A stretch of DNA of 64,000 nt from UBA7985 sp002690455 (GTDB lineage Bacteria > Pseudomonadota > Alphaproteobacteria > UBA7985). The stretch lies in contig CBFIIW010000002.1 of assembly GCA_965662775.1 (NCBI GenBank), positions 124,001 to 188,000 on the forward strand. The letters run 5' to 3'. Both the position numbers and the translations under genes were made by a program. Shown here piece after piece: positions 26,076-34,804 of the stretch. Numbering within the stretch: position 1 is the first letter of the stretch; every line of letters starts with the position of its first letter. The notes under the pieces were generated by a model, which searched no databases, had not been told where the DNA came from, and worked only from the letters and a program-made list of their open reading frames with translations.

Positions 26076-26804
26076 TCAGCGGGCCCCCGGTTCGATGGCT
26101 CGGGCAAGCTCGCCCCAGTTCTGCCGTGAAGCAAGGTGAGCGAACAGCGCAGGCAGCCACCCTCGGTGGCGCCAATTGGTAAAGGTTGCATCATCGACCT
26201 CATCCAAACGGGCTTCATCGATAATCAGGAAGCCGCCTAGTTTAAGCGACTGGGATTCGCTTAATTCAACTTCGCTGTCTTCCTCGACAAGGATCCCTGC
26301 TTCGTGGAAGGCTTGTACCATCTCAAGGCTTTCGTCCCATTGCCGATTAAAGTCAGCACAAAAAGACAGCGTGTGATTTAGGAAGGGCGTTGGCTGGCGA
26401 TGTTCAAACAGACGGTCGCCCTGATCCTCTGACAGTCGGCCACTAGATTCTTCCACGCCTAGGACCATCCCGCCGCTCGCCGGATCAGCCATCAGAAGGA
26501 ATGGAAAGCGGCGGACATAAGCGGGCAGATAGGCTCCGGCTTGCCACTGTCCCGTCGCATCAACGAACAGATTGCCCGAGTCCCTGATCCCCAGAATACA
26601 GACTGGAGAAAACGGAGATTGTGGCGTGAAAACAATGGGATAGTCCCGACTGGCAGAAGGAAATTCCGCTGCCGTAAGCGGCAGGGATGTGACCGCTTCT
26701 GTAAACCCAAAGCTATAAGCAGGCAGCAGGCGTGATCCGTGGTGCCGACCGGCTGATACCGGAACCGGGCTGGAATACAGCGGGGGCTGGCGCAGTGCGC
26801 TCAT
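26076..26804 (-). CDS. SapC-family protein
   Basis: The 242-residue protein matches the SapC family (named after a Campylobacter S-layer locus): AAEFPSASRDYPIVFT, LPAYVRRFPFLL, LNHTLSFCADFNRQW, and the late GGFLIIDEARL segment. The biochemical role of the family is not known; in alphaproteobacteria it is often near surface polysaccharide or dioxygenase genes. It is the first gene of a two-gene operon with the PNPOx-like protein. Confidence 0.8.
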   Translation of the reverse strand: MSALRQPPLYSSPVPVSAGRHHGSRLLPAYSFGFTEAVTSLPLTAAEFPSASRDYPIVFTPQSPFSPVCILGIRDSGNLFVDATGQWQAGAYLPAYVRRFPFLLMADPASGGMVLGVEESSGRLSEDQGDRLFEHRQPTPFLNHTLSFCADFNRQWDESLEMVQAFHEAGILVEEDSEVELSESQSLKLGGFLIIDEARLDEVDDATFTNWRHRGWLPALFAHLASRQNWGELARAIEPGAR

Positions 26805-27087
26805 GAATGGACGCCTTAGCAGGATAAAGCAAAAGTGCGCTGCTTAACTGCGGCCAGAGCGACTGGCGGTCAAGACCAAGGTTGCTGGTATCCGCGCCTT
26901 CCTGCCCGGCTTGATCGGTCAAGCTGTACGATCAAGCGCATCGTCAATCATGCGGCTGGCCTCCGATTTGCACCGCTTCCTAAAGTCGTATCCCAATCGC
27001 CGCATAACTTCCCTGGCGGGAAAACAGGGGCATGAAGCCTCAACGGATACGGCGCGAAAAAGATGGAATGGAATTGAGGAACGGGCG

Positions 27088-27513
27088 ATGGCTGAAGAGC
27101 CAATGATTGCCGCGTCAGGGTTGCAGCCGCAGCCCTCGACGCACGTGTCCGGGCGCGACGTGGCTGCTTCGGATCACGCGGATGGAACGCATGCGCAGAC
27201 GACGGCGACTGCCTTGGAGGTGATCGGGGGAGAGCCCGGCTCCGTGCCGGGATTCGACGTGTCGGCGATGAACCGTGAAGTGCTGGAACGTGTCTATGGA
27301 ACACCGTCCAGCACATCTCGCCGAAATGACGATGTCACCAGCGAGTTAGTGCCTAACCCGGGAGGACTTGCAACTGAACTTTCGGTCCTCGGGTCCAGAC
27401 TAAACGGCGATACGCGGCAATTGATTCGGGATCGCGAGCGCGAAGCGCAGCTGAACCAAGGACTGCGACAGCTCTCCCGTGCCATGATTGCTTCAGGAAA
27501 ATTACCGCGTTGA
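27088..27513 (+). CDS. Hypothetical protein, first gene of an envelope cassette
   Basis: This 141-residue hydrophilic protein is rich in Ala, Ser, Thr, Asp and Arg, with no membrane segment or Cys pattern. Its C-terminal third (residues about 90-141) is predicted helical and heavily charged (RQLIRDREREAQLNQGLRQL). ATG 27088 has GAGG about nine bases upstream; the upstream in-frame sequence has non-coding character. The membrane-anchored BON/OmpA-like gene begins 55 bases downstream on the same strand. No family is recognised. Confidence 0.5.
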   Translation: MAEEPMIAASGLQPQPSTHVSGRDVAASDHADGTHAQTTATALEVIGGEPGSVPGFDVSAMNREVLERVYGTPSSTSRRNDDVTSELVPNPGGLATELSVLGSRLNGDTRQLIRDREREAQLNQGLRQLSRAMIASGKLPR

Positions 27514-27568
27514 ACCGAAGCAAATCAACAATGGACGCCGCGCTTATCATCGTGGCGAAGGGGGGCGC

Positions 27569-28642
27569 ATGACGGATTGGAAGCAGCGCAATGCACCCGT
27601 GGCCCTGCTGCGTCGCCCTATTTTCGCATTCATTCTCGCACTGGCGGGGGTCACGCTGACGGCGCTGGTGTCGATTGCGGTGATAAACGCAGGACGGATC
27701 AGTCTGAGTGTTTCGGCGGTACAGGTGTCTGTAAGGAAGATGGAGTCGCTCGCAGGCTATCCCATCGAAGCGCGGTATGACCGTCGAACGGCGAACATTG
27801 TTGTTCAGGGGTTAGTGCCAGATGCGGCTGCAGCCGGTCTGCTGGAGACCAGCCTGCAACAGCGTCACCCGCGCCAGTCGTTACATTTCGTCCTGTCCAA
27901 TATCTCCACCGATGCCGTGCGGCCCAATCTGCGCAGCGCCAGGGTGGAGCGGGAGGCCAATTCAGCCAGTGTTGCGGCCCTGCGCGAAACAGGCATGCTC
28001 CGCGATGCAGTGATCATGGATCTAAAGCAACAGATAACCGTCCTCCGTGCCGAGTTGCAGGGCTTTCGTGCCCAAGCGGCCGCCGCGACTTATCCGGCTG
28101 TGACCTATGATCTTGACCCTTACCTTGCTGCTGCCCGCGATCGGGTGGGCGGCTTACTGGTGGGGGGCACTCTGCTCGACGTTCTCAGAACGCCCGCCGA
28201 GGCTGGCTTTGAGATGCTCAGCCCGGAGGCCCCGGCGGCCATGGCTCCGGAGGTTGGACCCATATCAAAGAACGCCGAGCAGACCATCGCCGCATTGCTG
28301 GTGGGCTTCACTGAGGAGCTGCGCTTTACTGATATCCGTTTGGCAAATGACGTGGCCGAAGCGCTGACTCTCATTCTGGAGCAGCAGCATGCTGACGCCC
28401 GGATCCAGCTGCTGACCATGGCACGGCCGATCGGGGATCGTCCTGCACCCGCGCATACGGCCTTCTTTATGGCATCAAAAATGCGAGCTCTTCTCATCGC
28501 AAAGGGCATCAGTCCCTCGCGCATTGATCTCCGCTACGGGGGCAGGTCCGCACCGGTTTCAGCGCTTGAAAGCAGAGACTGGCGAAAGTCACACTATTTG
28601 GGCTTCAGGCTGGATTTTACGCCTTCATCACTGCCGCTTTAA
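27569..28642 (+). CDS. Membrane-anchored protein with BON-like and OmpA-like regions
   Basis: The 357-residue protein has one N-terminal membrane span (about residues 18-42). A segment resembling a BON or secretin-type fold follows (YPIEARYDRRTANIVVQG), then a helical linker (about 115-165). A C-terminal region recalls OmpA/MotB peptidoglycan-binding domains (MASKMRALLIAKGISPSRIDLRYGGRS, quoted by its ends MASKMR and YGGRS). The usual OmpA Asp/Arg pair that holds diaminopimelate cannot be confirmed. ATG 27569 follows AAGGGGGG. It is probably an inner membrane protein reaching into the periplasm, acting with the preceding gene. It is convergent with the histidine kinase. Confidence 0.6.
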   Translation: MTDWKQRNAPVALLRRPIFAFILALAGVTLTALVSIAVINAGRISLSVSAVQVSVRKMESLAGYPIEARYDRRTANIVVQGLVPDAAAAGLLETSLQQRHPRQSLHFVLSNISTDAVRPNLRSARVEREANSASVAALRETGMLRDAVIMDLKQQITVLRAELQGFRAQAAAATYPAVTYDLDPYLAAARDRVGGLLVGGTLLDVLRTPAEAGFEMLSPEAPAAMAPEVGPISKNAEQTIAALLVGFTEELRFTDIRLANDVAEALTLILEQQHADARIQLLTMARPIGDRPAPAHTAFFMASKMRALLIAKGISPSRIDLRYGGRSAPVSALESRDWRKSHYLGFRLDFTPSSLPL

Positions 28643-28669
28643 GGTTGGTGACAGATGGCCTGAATTGAT

Positions 28670-30013
28670 TCAGGCAAGATCCATATCGACCATTACACGA
28701 AGCCCGCCGCCAGGGGCTGAATCCAGTCGAACTTCAGCGCTATGTCGATCCATAACCTTTTTGACGATGGCCAGACCGAGGCCGGTGCCGCCGGTTTTCC
28801 TGTTGCGTGAATCTTCCAGCCGGACGAAGGGGCGAAACACCCGGTCACGCTGGTCAGCTGCTATCCCCGGCCCATCATCGTCGATCGTCACGCGCACGCG
28901 TCCTTCCGATAAGCGCTCTGTCGATACTCGCGCCCGCATCCCGTACTTGGTGGCGTTCTCGATCAGGTTGAGAAAACCTCGCTTGAGCGATGTCGGGTCA
29001 CCGACCACAGTCATTCGCCCGCCGCTTTCAAACACCGCATCCTTGTCCTGATCTACAAGGTTGTCGCAGATCGTGGTCAGCAGTGAGGGCAGGGAGAGGC
29101 GCTCAAATCCGACATCGTTCTGATCAGAGCGGGCGAAGGTCAGCATGTCGTCGAGGATGGAGGCCATTTCGTCGGCGTCATCAAGCGCCTTGGCGCGTTC
29201 GATCGGATCATCAAGCTTCTCCGAGCGCATGCGAAGGCGGAACAGCCCGGTGCGGATATCATGCGAAATTGCGGCGAGCATGGTCGTCCGCTCGGCGAGG
29301 TAATTTTTCAGTCGAGCCTGCATGGCGTTCAGGGTTTTGGAGACCGCTCTTACCTCCGACACGCCGCGCCTTTCATCCAGCGGCGGTGCGTCGAGGTCTT
29401 CGGCCAGTCGTAGGGTTGCTTCCCGGAACCGCCCCAGTGGGTTGCCCAGCCGGTAGACGGCAATCATTGAAACGGTGATGGTCGCTGAGCCGAACAGGAA
29501 CAGGAAAAAGAGTTGCTGCAGAAGGTCGTCTCGACGCTGGAACGGGCGGCGCAAGAGAAAGCTCACCCGTGTTCCGTCCGAGAGCAAGATGTCCAGCGCA
29601 TCGATTTCTGGACCCTGTTCCCGCAATCCCAACAGGATTCCGGCGACTTCGCTGACCTTTGGCGGTCGGCGATCCGCACCACGGAAGGCATTCTGAGTTA
29701 AAAAGCGAAAGGTGAGCAACGAGGCTTCAAAGTTATCGGGTGAAGCAGGGGCAGCTCCTGGTTCGAGGGAAATATCGAAGAAGCGCGACGTAACAGCACG
29801 CCGGATCTGTTCGCGTTGGAGCGCTTCGGTGCTCTCGAGAGCTTCGGCCACGGCCATGGCCTGATCGGCGAATGGGGGGCCTTTGCTGATCTCCTCGCTG
29901 TAGGCCTGTACAATCAAAAAGGCACCGACAGAGATTACGACTGACCAGCTGATTCCGATCACGCCAAGCAATACGATCCGTGCAAGGTCGAGTGAATTGC
30001 TGTTGCGAAACAC
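28670..30013 (-). CDS. EnvZ-like sensor histidine kinase
   Basis: The 447-residue membrane kinase has two membrane spans (about 13-36 and 167-188) around a periplasmic sensor loop, a HAMP domain (190-242), and a DHp domain with phospho-acceptor His251 in AAISHDIRTGLFRLRM. The HATPase domain has NLIENATKYG, DDGPGIA and GGTGLGLAIV boxes. The residue after the HDxRT motif is Gly, where most EnvZ-like kinases have Pro; that Pro shapes phosphatase activity. The gene follows the OmpR-type regulator by 17 bases and is surely its partner. Confidence 0.93.
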   Translation of the reverse strand: MFRNSNSLDLARIVLLGVIGISWSVVISVGAFLIVQAYSEEISKGPPFADQAMAVAEALESTEALQREQIRRAVTSRFFDISLEPGAAPASPDNFEASLLTFRFLTQNAFRGADRRPPKVSEVAGILLGLREQGPEIDALDILLSDGTRVSFLLRRPFQRRDDLLQQLFFLFLFGSATITVSMIAVYRLGNPLGRFREATLRLAEDLDAPPLDERRGVSEVRAVSKTLNAMQARLKNYLAERTTMLAAISHDIRTGLFRLRMRSEKLDDPIERAKALDDADEMASILDDMLTFARSDQNDVGFERLSLPSLLTTICDNLVDQDKDAVFESGGRMTVVGDPTSLKRGFLNLIENATKYGMRARVSTERLSEGRVRVTIDDDGPGIAADQRDRVFRPFVRLEDSRNRKTGGTGLGLAIVKKVMDRHSAEVRLDSAPGGGLRVMVDMDLA

Positions 30014-30030
30014 GCGTCAGCCCCGTCGGC

Positions 30031-30741
30031 TCAGCTGATCTCAGCCGAAAAGATGTAGCCCTTGCCGCGGACAGTTTTAATAAACTGCGGGTTCTTAGGG
30101 TCTTCCTCTATCTTCTGGCGTAGGCGGGAAATGGTTATATCGATCGACCGGTCGAAGACATCCGCCTGCCGACCTTTGGTGATATCGAGCAGCAGGTCGC
30201 GGGTCATCAGCCGGTTCGGCCGCTCGATCAGCGCGGCGAGCAGATCGAATTCGCCAGAGGTCAGGTCTACCAGCACGTCGTCGGGATCACGCAGTTCCCG
30301 ACGGACCACATCCAGCTTCCAGCCTTCGAAAATCGCCGTACGGCGACGGTCTTCGGATTGTGTAGTGACCATTCCCTGTCGACGCAGCGTTGCTTTGATG
30401 CGGGCGACCAGTTCGCGCGGGGAAAAGGGCTTGGTCAGGTAGTCATCCGCACCCATCTCTAAGCCGATGATGCGATCGGCTTCGTGGGTCATCGCGGTCA
30501 GCATGATAATGGGAATGTTGGAGTCTGCGCGCAGTTCGCGGCAGATCGTCAGGCCGTCTTCTCCCGGCAGCATAAGGTCGAGCACGATCAGATCGATGGT
30601 CTGGTGCTCCAAAATTGTTTTAAGGTCCCGACCATTGGATGCGGTTGATACCTCGAAACTGGCACTGCGCAAATTCTGCTCAAGCAAGCTCCGGATCTCC
30701 GGATCATCATCGAGAATGGCGATATGTTGGGCATCACTCAT
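30031..30741 (-). CDS. OmpR-type response regulator
   Basis: The 236-residue regulator has an N-terminal receiver (acidic pocket Asp11-Asp13, phospho-acceptor Asp55 in VLDLMLPGEDG, Lys104 in LTKPFSP) and a C-terminal winged helix with SRLRQKIEEDP and KTVRGKGYIF. ATG 30741 has AGGGGA upstream. It is transcribed before the kinase gene. The signal is unknown; closest in type are osmotic or envelope stress systems. A tandem 10-base repeat 65-85 bases upstream is a candidate binding site for autoregulation. Confidence 0.93.
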   Translation of the reverse strand: MSDAQHIAILDDDPEIRSLLEQNLRSASFEVSTASNGRDLKTILEHQTIDLIVLDLMLPGEDGLTICRELRADSNIPIIMLTAMTHEADRIIGLEMGADDYLTKPFSPRELVARIKATLRRQGMVTTQSEDRRRTAIFEGWKLDVVRRELRDPDDVLVDLTSGEFDLLAALIERPNRLMTRDLLLDITKGRQADVFDRSIDITISRLRQKIEEDPKNPQFIKTVRGKGYIFSAEIS

Positions 30742-30805
30742 GGTGGAATTCCCCTTATTCTGGTCAGCCGTGCATCGCTGATAGTGGCCTAACTTACCAT
30801 GGGCC

Positions 30806-30842
30806 TGAAACAAACTGAAACAAACCGAGCTGAGCTGTTTCA
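30806..30842 (-). promoter_or_regulatory. Tandem 10-bp repeats, candidate response regulator operator
   Basis: TGAAACAAAC occurs twice without a gap at 30806-30815 and 30816-30825, and the reverse-complement core TGTTTCA lies at 30836-30842. Head-to-tail sites with 10-bp period are typical for OmpR/PhoB-class dimers. The position is 65-100 bases before the regulator's start. Binding is inferred. Confidence 0.5.
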
Positions 30843-31099
30843 ATTTTCCGGGGTGGCTGACACACATACAGGCATGATTTTGCCTATAGTCAGGTCCAAA
30901 GAACAGGCGGCGCTCAAGCCCCCGACTCCAGTACAGCCGATCCATATGGACCCTGACCCCTGATGACGAAACCTGCTTTCCGATATGCACTGCCCTTCGA
31001 AATACCGGTGTACAACGCCATTTTAGCGATTGCGGCCTAACCTTCAGAGCCATCAACCAAGCCAACCAAAGAGACAGAGACGCCCCCGGAGAAACCCCC

Positions 31100-31474
31100 A
31101 TGCCCAAGAACTTTGCCAACGCTTATGCCGCCACCGCTGCCGCTGCAGCGTCCGACCACCGCACGCATCGGCAGCTGCTGCTGCTTGCGCTCGGAGTTGT
31201 GGTTGTGATGCAGATGCTGATGCTTACATGGCTGCCGAATGCGCAGGCTCAAGGGAACAGTTTTGCCGTCGCCACCCGGTATGGCGAGATCCTGTGTACT
31301 TCCGCGCTGGCCGAGGATCGCAAGAGCCTCGAAGTCTCCTGCGCCGGGCGCGATGGCGCCGTCGTGTCCGCTTATCGACAACTCAGTGACGGCACCGTCG
31401 AAGTCCTGATGGAGATTGGCAAGGTTGGCGAAGCGGTGACACTCGCGATCTTCAATTCGCAGGACAAGGGCTAG
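31100..31474 (+). CDS. Hypothetical secreted or membrane-anchored protein
   Basis: This 124-residue protein has a long N-terminal region (1-27) before a hydrophobic segment at about 28-46 and a cleavage-like NAQAQG, so it is exported or anchored. The exported part has two Cys (EILCTS and VSCAGRD) that may form a disulfide, and probable beta strands. Function and family are not recognised. GGAG lies about ten bases before the ATG. It is divergent from the two-component system across 358 bases and may be one of its targets, which is inference. Confidence 0.55.
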   Translation: MPKNFANAYAATAAAAASDHRTHRQLLLLALGVVVVMQMLMLTWLPNAQAQGNSFAVATRYGEILCTSALAEDRKSLEVSCAGRDGAVVSAYRQLSDGTVEVLMEIGKVGEAVTLAIFNSQDKG

Positions 31475-32041
31475 GCCGAGCGCGCCCGGCACCCCGCCAA
31501 CGCATCCAGACAACGGCGGCCCCATTGCCGAACCGGTTGCCCTTACTTTCCCCTGGCGCCGCGCGTATCATGGCAAGCGGTACGCCGGCGGCACGGGAAA
31601 CCGAAGGGCGGTGAGCCCGACCCCCTGCAGCTCGCCGCCCTTCAACCTCTCGTCGTTCAAAGTTCCGCGGTTATGCCTCTGGCTGTCAGGCTTCGATTTA
31701 TGTTCGTGATTGGACGGTTTAAGCCTCGACACCATTGAATACCGTGTTCCGCCCAACCATGTCAGAGCGGGCAGGGTAAACGCCATGTCATCGACTGGAT
31801 GGGTATCTGTGTCTGATCCTGTTTGCTGAGCAGCCTTCTGGGCGGTTCGGAAACCGTGTGTAACAGGTCGCTCCTGGCACCTGATCCGTTGGCTTGCCTG
31901 TGGCAAGCCGGTTGTTGCCTTTGGCGGAGCGATCCGGTTTCTTTAGAAAAGGCGGACGAACAGACCCAAACGACCCTTAACAGAGGCTGCGGTTCGCCGC
32001 ATAGTGACCGAAACGTGAAAACCATTCTGGATCAGGACCAA
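31475..32041. promoter_or_regulatory. 567-base non-coding stretch upstream of clpS with two hairpins
   Basis: No credible gene is seen. Two structures stand out. A hairpin at 31606-31640 has arms GGGCGGTGAGC and GCTCGCCGCCC, one G-T pair and no T-run. A perfect 8-bp hairpin at 31891-31909 (GGCTTGCC, loop TGT, GGCAAGCC) lies about 130 bases before clpS. The clpS promoter must lie here. Confidence 0.4.
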
Positions 32042-32407
32042 ATGTCGCTGACGATCTTTGCCAACGACGAACCCGCGGAACCCCCACGCAAGGATGACAC
32101 GCCAGACACCCCTGGCGGCGCCAGTGTGCTGGAAGCGAAGCCGAAAACCAAAAAACCCAGCATGTACAAGGTTTTACTGCTGAATGATGACTACACGCCG
32201 ATGGAGTTTGTGGTCGACGTGCTGGAGCGATTTTTCAACATGAACGCGCAATCGGCAACGCAGGTCATGTTGCACGTTCACCAGCAGGGGGTGGGCGTTT
32301 GCGGCGTTTACACCTTCGAAGTTGCAGAAACCAAGGTGACGCAGGTTGTGGATTACGCTCGTAAGCACCAACATCCTTTACAGTGCACACTCGAAAAAGA
32401 TGATTGA
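32042..32407 (+). CDS. clpS: ATP-dependent Clp protease adaptor ClpS
   Basis: The 121-residue adaptor delivers N-degron substrates to ClpAP. The conserved core KVLLLNDDYTPMEFVVDVLERFF (quoted by its parts LLNDDYTPMEFV and VLERFF) holds the pocket Asn-Asp pair that binds the N-terminal residue, with His residues in MLHVHQQG. A disordered Pro/Lys-rich N-terminal arm of about 40 residues engages ClpA. ATG 32042 follows AGGA by about nine bases; a longer upstream frame has no family similarity. clpA begins 11 bases after the stop. The window also carries Bpt, which makes N-degrons that this adaptor can recognise. Confidence 0.93.
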   Translation: MSLTIFANDEPAEPPRKDDTPDTPGGASVLEAKPKTKKPSMYKVLLLNDDYTPMEFVVDVLERFFNMNAQSATQVMLHVHQQGVGVCGVYTFEVAETKVTQVVDYARKHQHPLQCTLEKDD

Positions 32408-32418
32408 TTGGATCGCTG

Positions 32419-34722
32419 ATGCTCTCTTCAGAGCTTGAAGAAACCCTCCGTCGGGCACTGGCCTCCGCCGCTGAACTAAACCATGAGTTCTGTACGCTGG
32501 AGCACTTGCTCTACGCGCTGCTCGAAGATCCTGACGCGCAGAAAGTCATGCGGGCCTGTGAGGTTGATATTGAGGAACTGACTGAGGCGGTCGAAACCTT
32601 CTTGGGCAACGAACTCGACGATCTGGTTCGCGATGACGGTTCGGACCCGCGCCCGACCATGTCGTTCCAGCGCGCGTTCGAGCGCGCCATTCTCCACGTG
32701 CAGGGTTCAGGCCGCGGGCAGGCGACAGGGGCGAACGTCCTCATTTCGCTGTTTCAAGAGCGGGAGAGCTTTGCAGTTTATTTCCTGCAAGAGCGGGGCA
32801 TGTCGCGGCTCGATGCCGTGCAGTTTGTCTCCCATGGGATTGCCAAGAATAAGGACCTGTCCGAAAGCCGGAGCGTCCGTGGTGCGGACCAGGACGACGA
32901 TGAAGCCGCCGGGGAAACGGGGCCCAAGGCGTTGGATAAGTATTGCCGTAACCTCAACGCGCGTGCCGGAGAGGGCAAGATTGATCCGCTGATTGGCCGC
33001 GATATGGAGGTGGAGCGCACCATTCAGGTTCTATGTCGCCGGACAAAGAACAATCCGCTTTATGTTGGCGATCCGGGCGTGGGCAAAACGGCCATTGCCG
33101 AAGGCTTGGCTAAGAAGATCGTGGACGAGGACGTGCCGGAAATCCTGCGCGACGCGACGATTTTCTCGCTGGATATGGGCGCACTGCTCGCCGGCACCCG
33201 CTACCGCGGGGATTTTGAAGAGCGGCTGAAGGCAGTGATCGAGGAGATAAACGACTTTGATGGTGCCATTCTGTTTATTGATGAAATCCATACGGTCATC
33301 GGCGCTGGGGCGACCTCTGGTGGGGCCATGGATGCTTCGAATCTGCTTAAGCCCGCGCTGGCTGGGGGCGAGTTACGCACCATCGGGTCGACCACGTATA
33401 AAGAATACAGATCTTATTTTGAGAAGGACCGCGCACTGGTGCGTCGGTTCCAGAAGATCGACGTCAACGAACCTTCCGTCGATGATGCGGTGAAAATTCT
33501 GCGAGGTCTCAAGCCATCTTACGAGGAACATCACGGGATCCGCTACACCAGTGAGGCCATCCGGACGGCCGTGGAACTGTCCAACCGTTACATCGGCGAC
33601 CGTAAGCTGCCAGACAAGGCGATAGACGTTCTTGACGAAGCCGGAGCAGCGACCAAGTTGGCACCCCCGTCCAAACGCAAGAAGACGGTCGGCGTGAAGG
33701 AAATCGAGGCTATCGTATCAAAGATTGCCCGCATCCCGCCCAAGACCGTCAATAAAGATGACAAGGAAATGCTACTGACGCTGGAGCGTGACCTCAAGCG
33801 GCTGGTCTACGGGCAGGATGACGCTATCGATGCGCTATCGACGGCGATGAAACTGTCACGTGCCGGATTGCGCGAGCCGGAGAAGCCCATTGGTGCCTTC
33901 CTGTTCTCCGGGCCGACCGGGGTTGGTAAGACAGAGGTCGCCAAGCAACTGGCGCATACCATGGGTGTAGAACTGATCCGCTTTGATATGTCCGAGTATA
34001 TGGAGCGGCACACGGTTTCACGTCTGATCGGTGCGCCACCAGGCTACGTGGGCTTTGACCAGGGGGGATTGCTGACCGATGCGGTTGATCAGCAGCCGCA
34101 CTGCGTACTCTTGCTCGACGAGATCGAAAAGGCTCACCCGGACCTGTTCAACATCCTCCTGCAGGTCATGGACCACGGTAAGCTGACCGACGCCAACGGT
34201 AAGTCTGTCAACTTTCGCAACGTAGTGGTCATCATGACCACCAATGCCGGCGCTTCGGAAATGTCCAAAGCTGCGATTGGCTTCGGCTCAAGCGTCAAGG
34301 AAGGCGAAGACACCGAGGCGATCAAGCGGCTGTTTACGCCTGAATTTCGCAACCGGTTGGATGCTGTGATCCCGTTTGCTGCGCTGAGCAAAGAGGTGAT
34401 TGGCCGTGTGGTTGAGAAGTTCATTCTGCAGTTGGAAAACCAGCTCTCGGATCGTTCGGTTACCATCCGACTCACCGATGCGGCCCGGAACGAGTTGGGC
34501 GATCAGGGCTATGATCGTTTGATGGGCGCTCGGCCGCTGGCACGGGTGATTCGGGATAAGATCAAAAAGCTTCTCGCCGAGGAATTGCTGTTCGGTCGCC
34601 TGCAGGGTGGAGGGTCAGTACTGATCGACTGGAACGGTACAGACTTCGAGTTCACCTTCCCCTCTTCAGCGATTGGTGAGGTGGCAAAGCTGCCTGCACC
34701 GGATGACAGCGAGACGGTCTGA
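32419..34722 (+). CDS. clpA: ATP-dependent Clp protease ATP-binding subunit ClpA
   Basis: The 767-residue AAA+ unfoldase pairs with ClpP. It has an N-terminal double-repeat domain (1-145; LEHLLYALLEDPDAQ), AAA-1 with Walker A GDPGVGKTAIAEG and Walker B ILFIDEIH, and AAA-2 with Walker A GPTGVGKTEVAKQ, Walker B VLLLDEIEKAHPD and sensor-2 GARPLARVI. The M-domain of ClpB is absent, as expected. ATG 32419 is favoured; an in-frame TTG at 32404 overlaps clpS. It forms an operon with clpS, the standard arrangement. Confidence 0.95.
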   Translation: MLSSELEETLRRALASAAELNHEFCTLEHLLYALLEDPDAQKVMRACEVDIEELTEAVETFLGNELDDLVRDDGSDPRPTMSFQRAFERAILHVQGSGRGQATGANVLISLFQERESFAVYFLQERGMSRLDAVQFVSHGIAKNKDLSESRSVRGADQDDDEAAGETGPKALDKYCRNLNARAGEGKIDPLIGRDMEVERTIQVLCRRTKNNPLYVGDPGVGKTAIAEGLAKKIVDEDVPEILRDATIFSLDMGALLAGTRYRGDFEERLKAVIEEINDFDGAILFIDEIHTVIGAGATSGGAMDASNLLKPALAGGELRTIGSTTYKEYRSYFEKDRALVRRFQKIDVNEPSVDDAVKILRGLKPSYEEHHGIRYTSEAIRTAVELSNRYIGDRKLPDKAIDVLDEAGAATKLAPPSKRKKTVGVKEIEAIVSKIARIPPKTVNKDDKEMLLTLERDLKRLVYGQDDAIDALSTAMKLSRAGLREPEKPIGAFLFSGPTGVGKTEVAKQLAHTMGVELIRFDMSEYMERHTVSRLIGAPPGYVGFDQGGLLTDAVDQQPHCVLLLDEIEKAHPDLFNILLQVMDHGKLTDANGKSVNFRNVVVIMTTNAGASEMSKAAIGFGSSVKEGEDTEAIKRLFTPEFRNRLDAVIPFAALSKEVIGRVVEKFILQLENQLSDRSVTIRLTDAARNELGDQGYDRLMGARPLARVIRDKIKKLLAEELLFGRLQGGGSVLIDWNGTDFEFTFPSSAIGEVAKLPAPDDSETV

Positions 34723-34804
34723 GCACAGCGACGAAGCCATTCTGGGCGTCGTCTCCTTTGGCAATTGGCTGGCTGAAATGGCCTTCAAGCGCCAAATTTA
34801 GGGC

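Noticed and set aside
31823..32041. N-terminal extension of ClpS
   Set aside because: The in-frame sequence is Cys/Leu-rich and unlike ClpS; AGGA upstream of ATG 32042 supports the shorter start.
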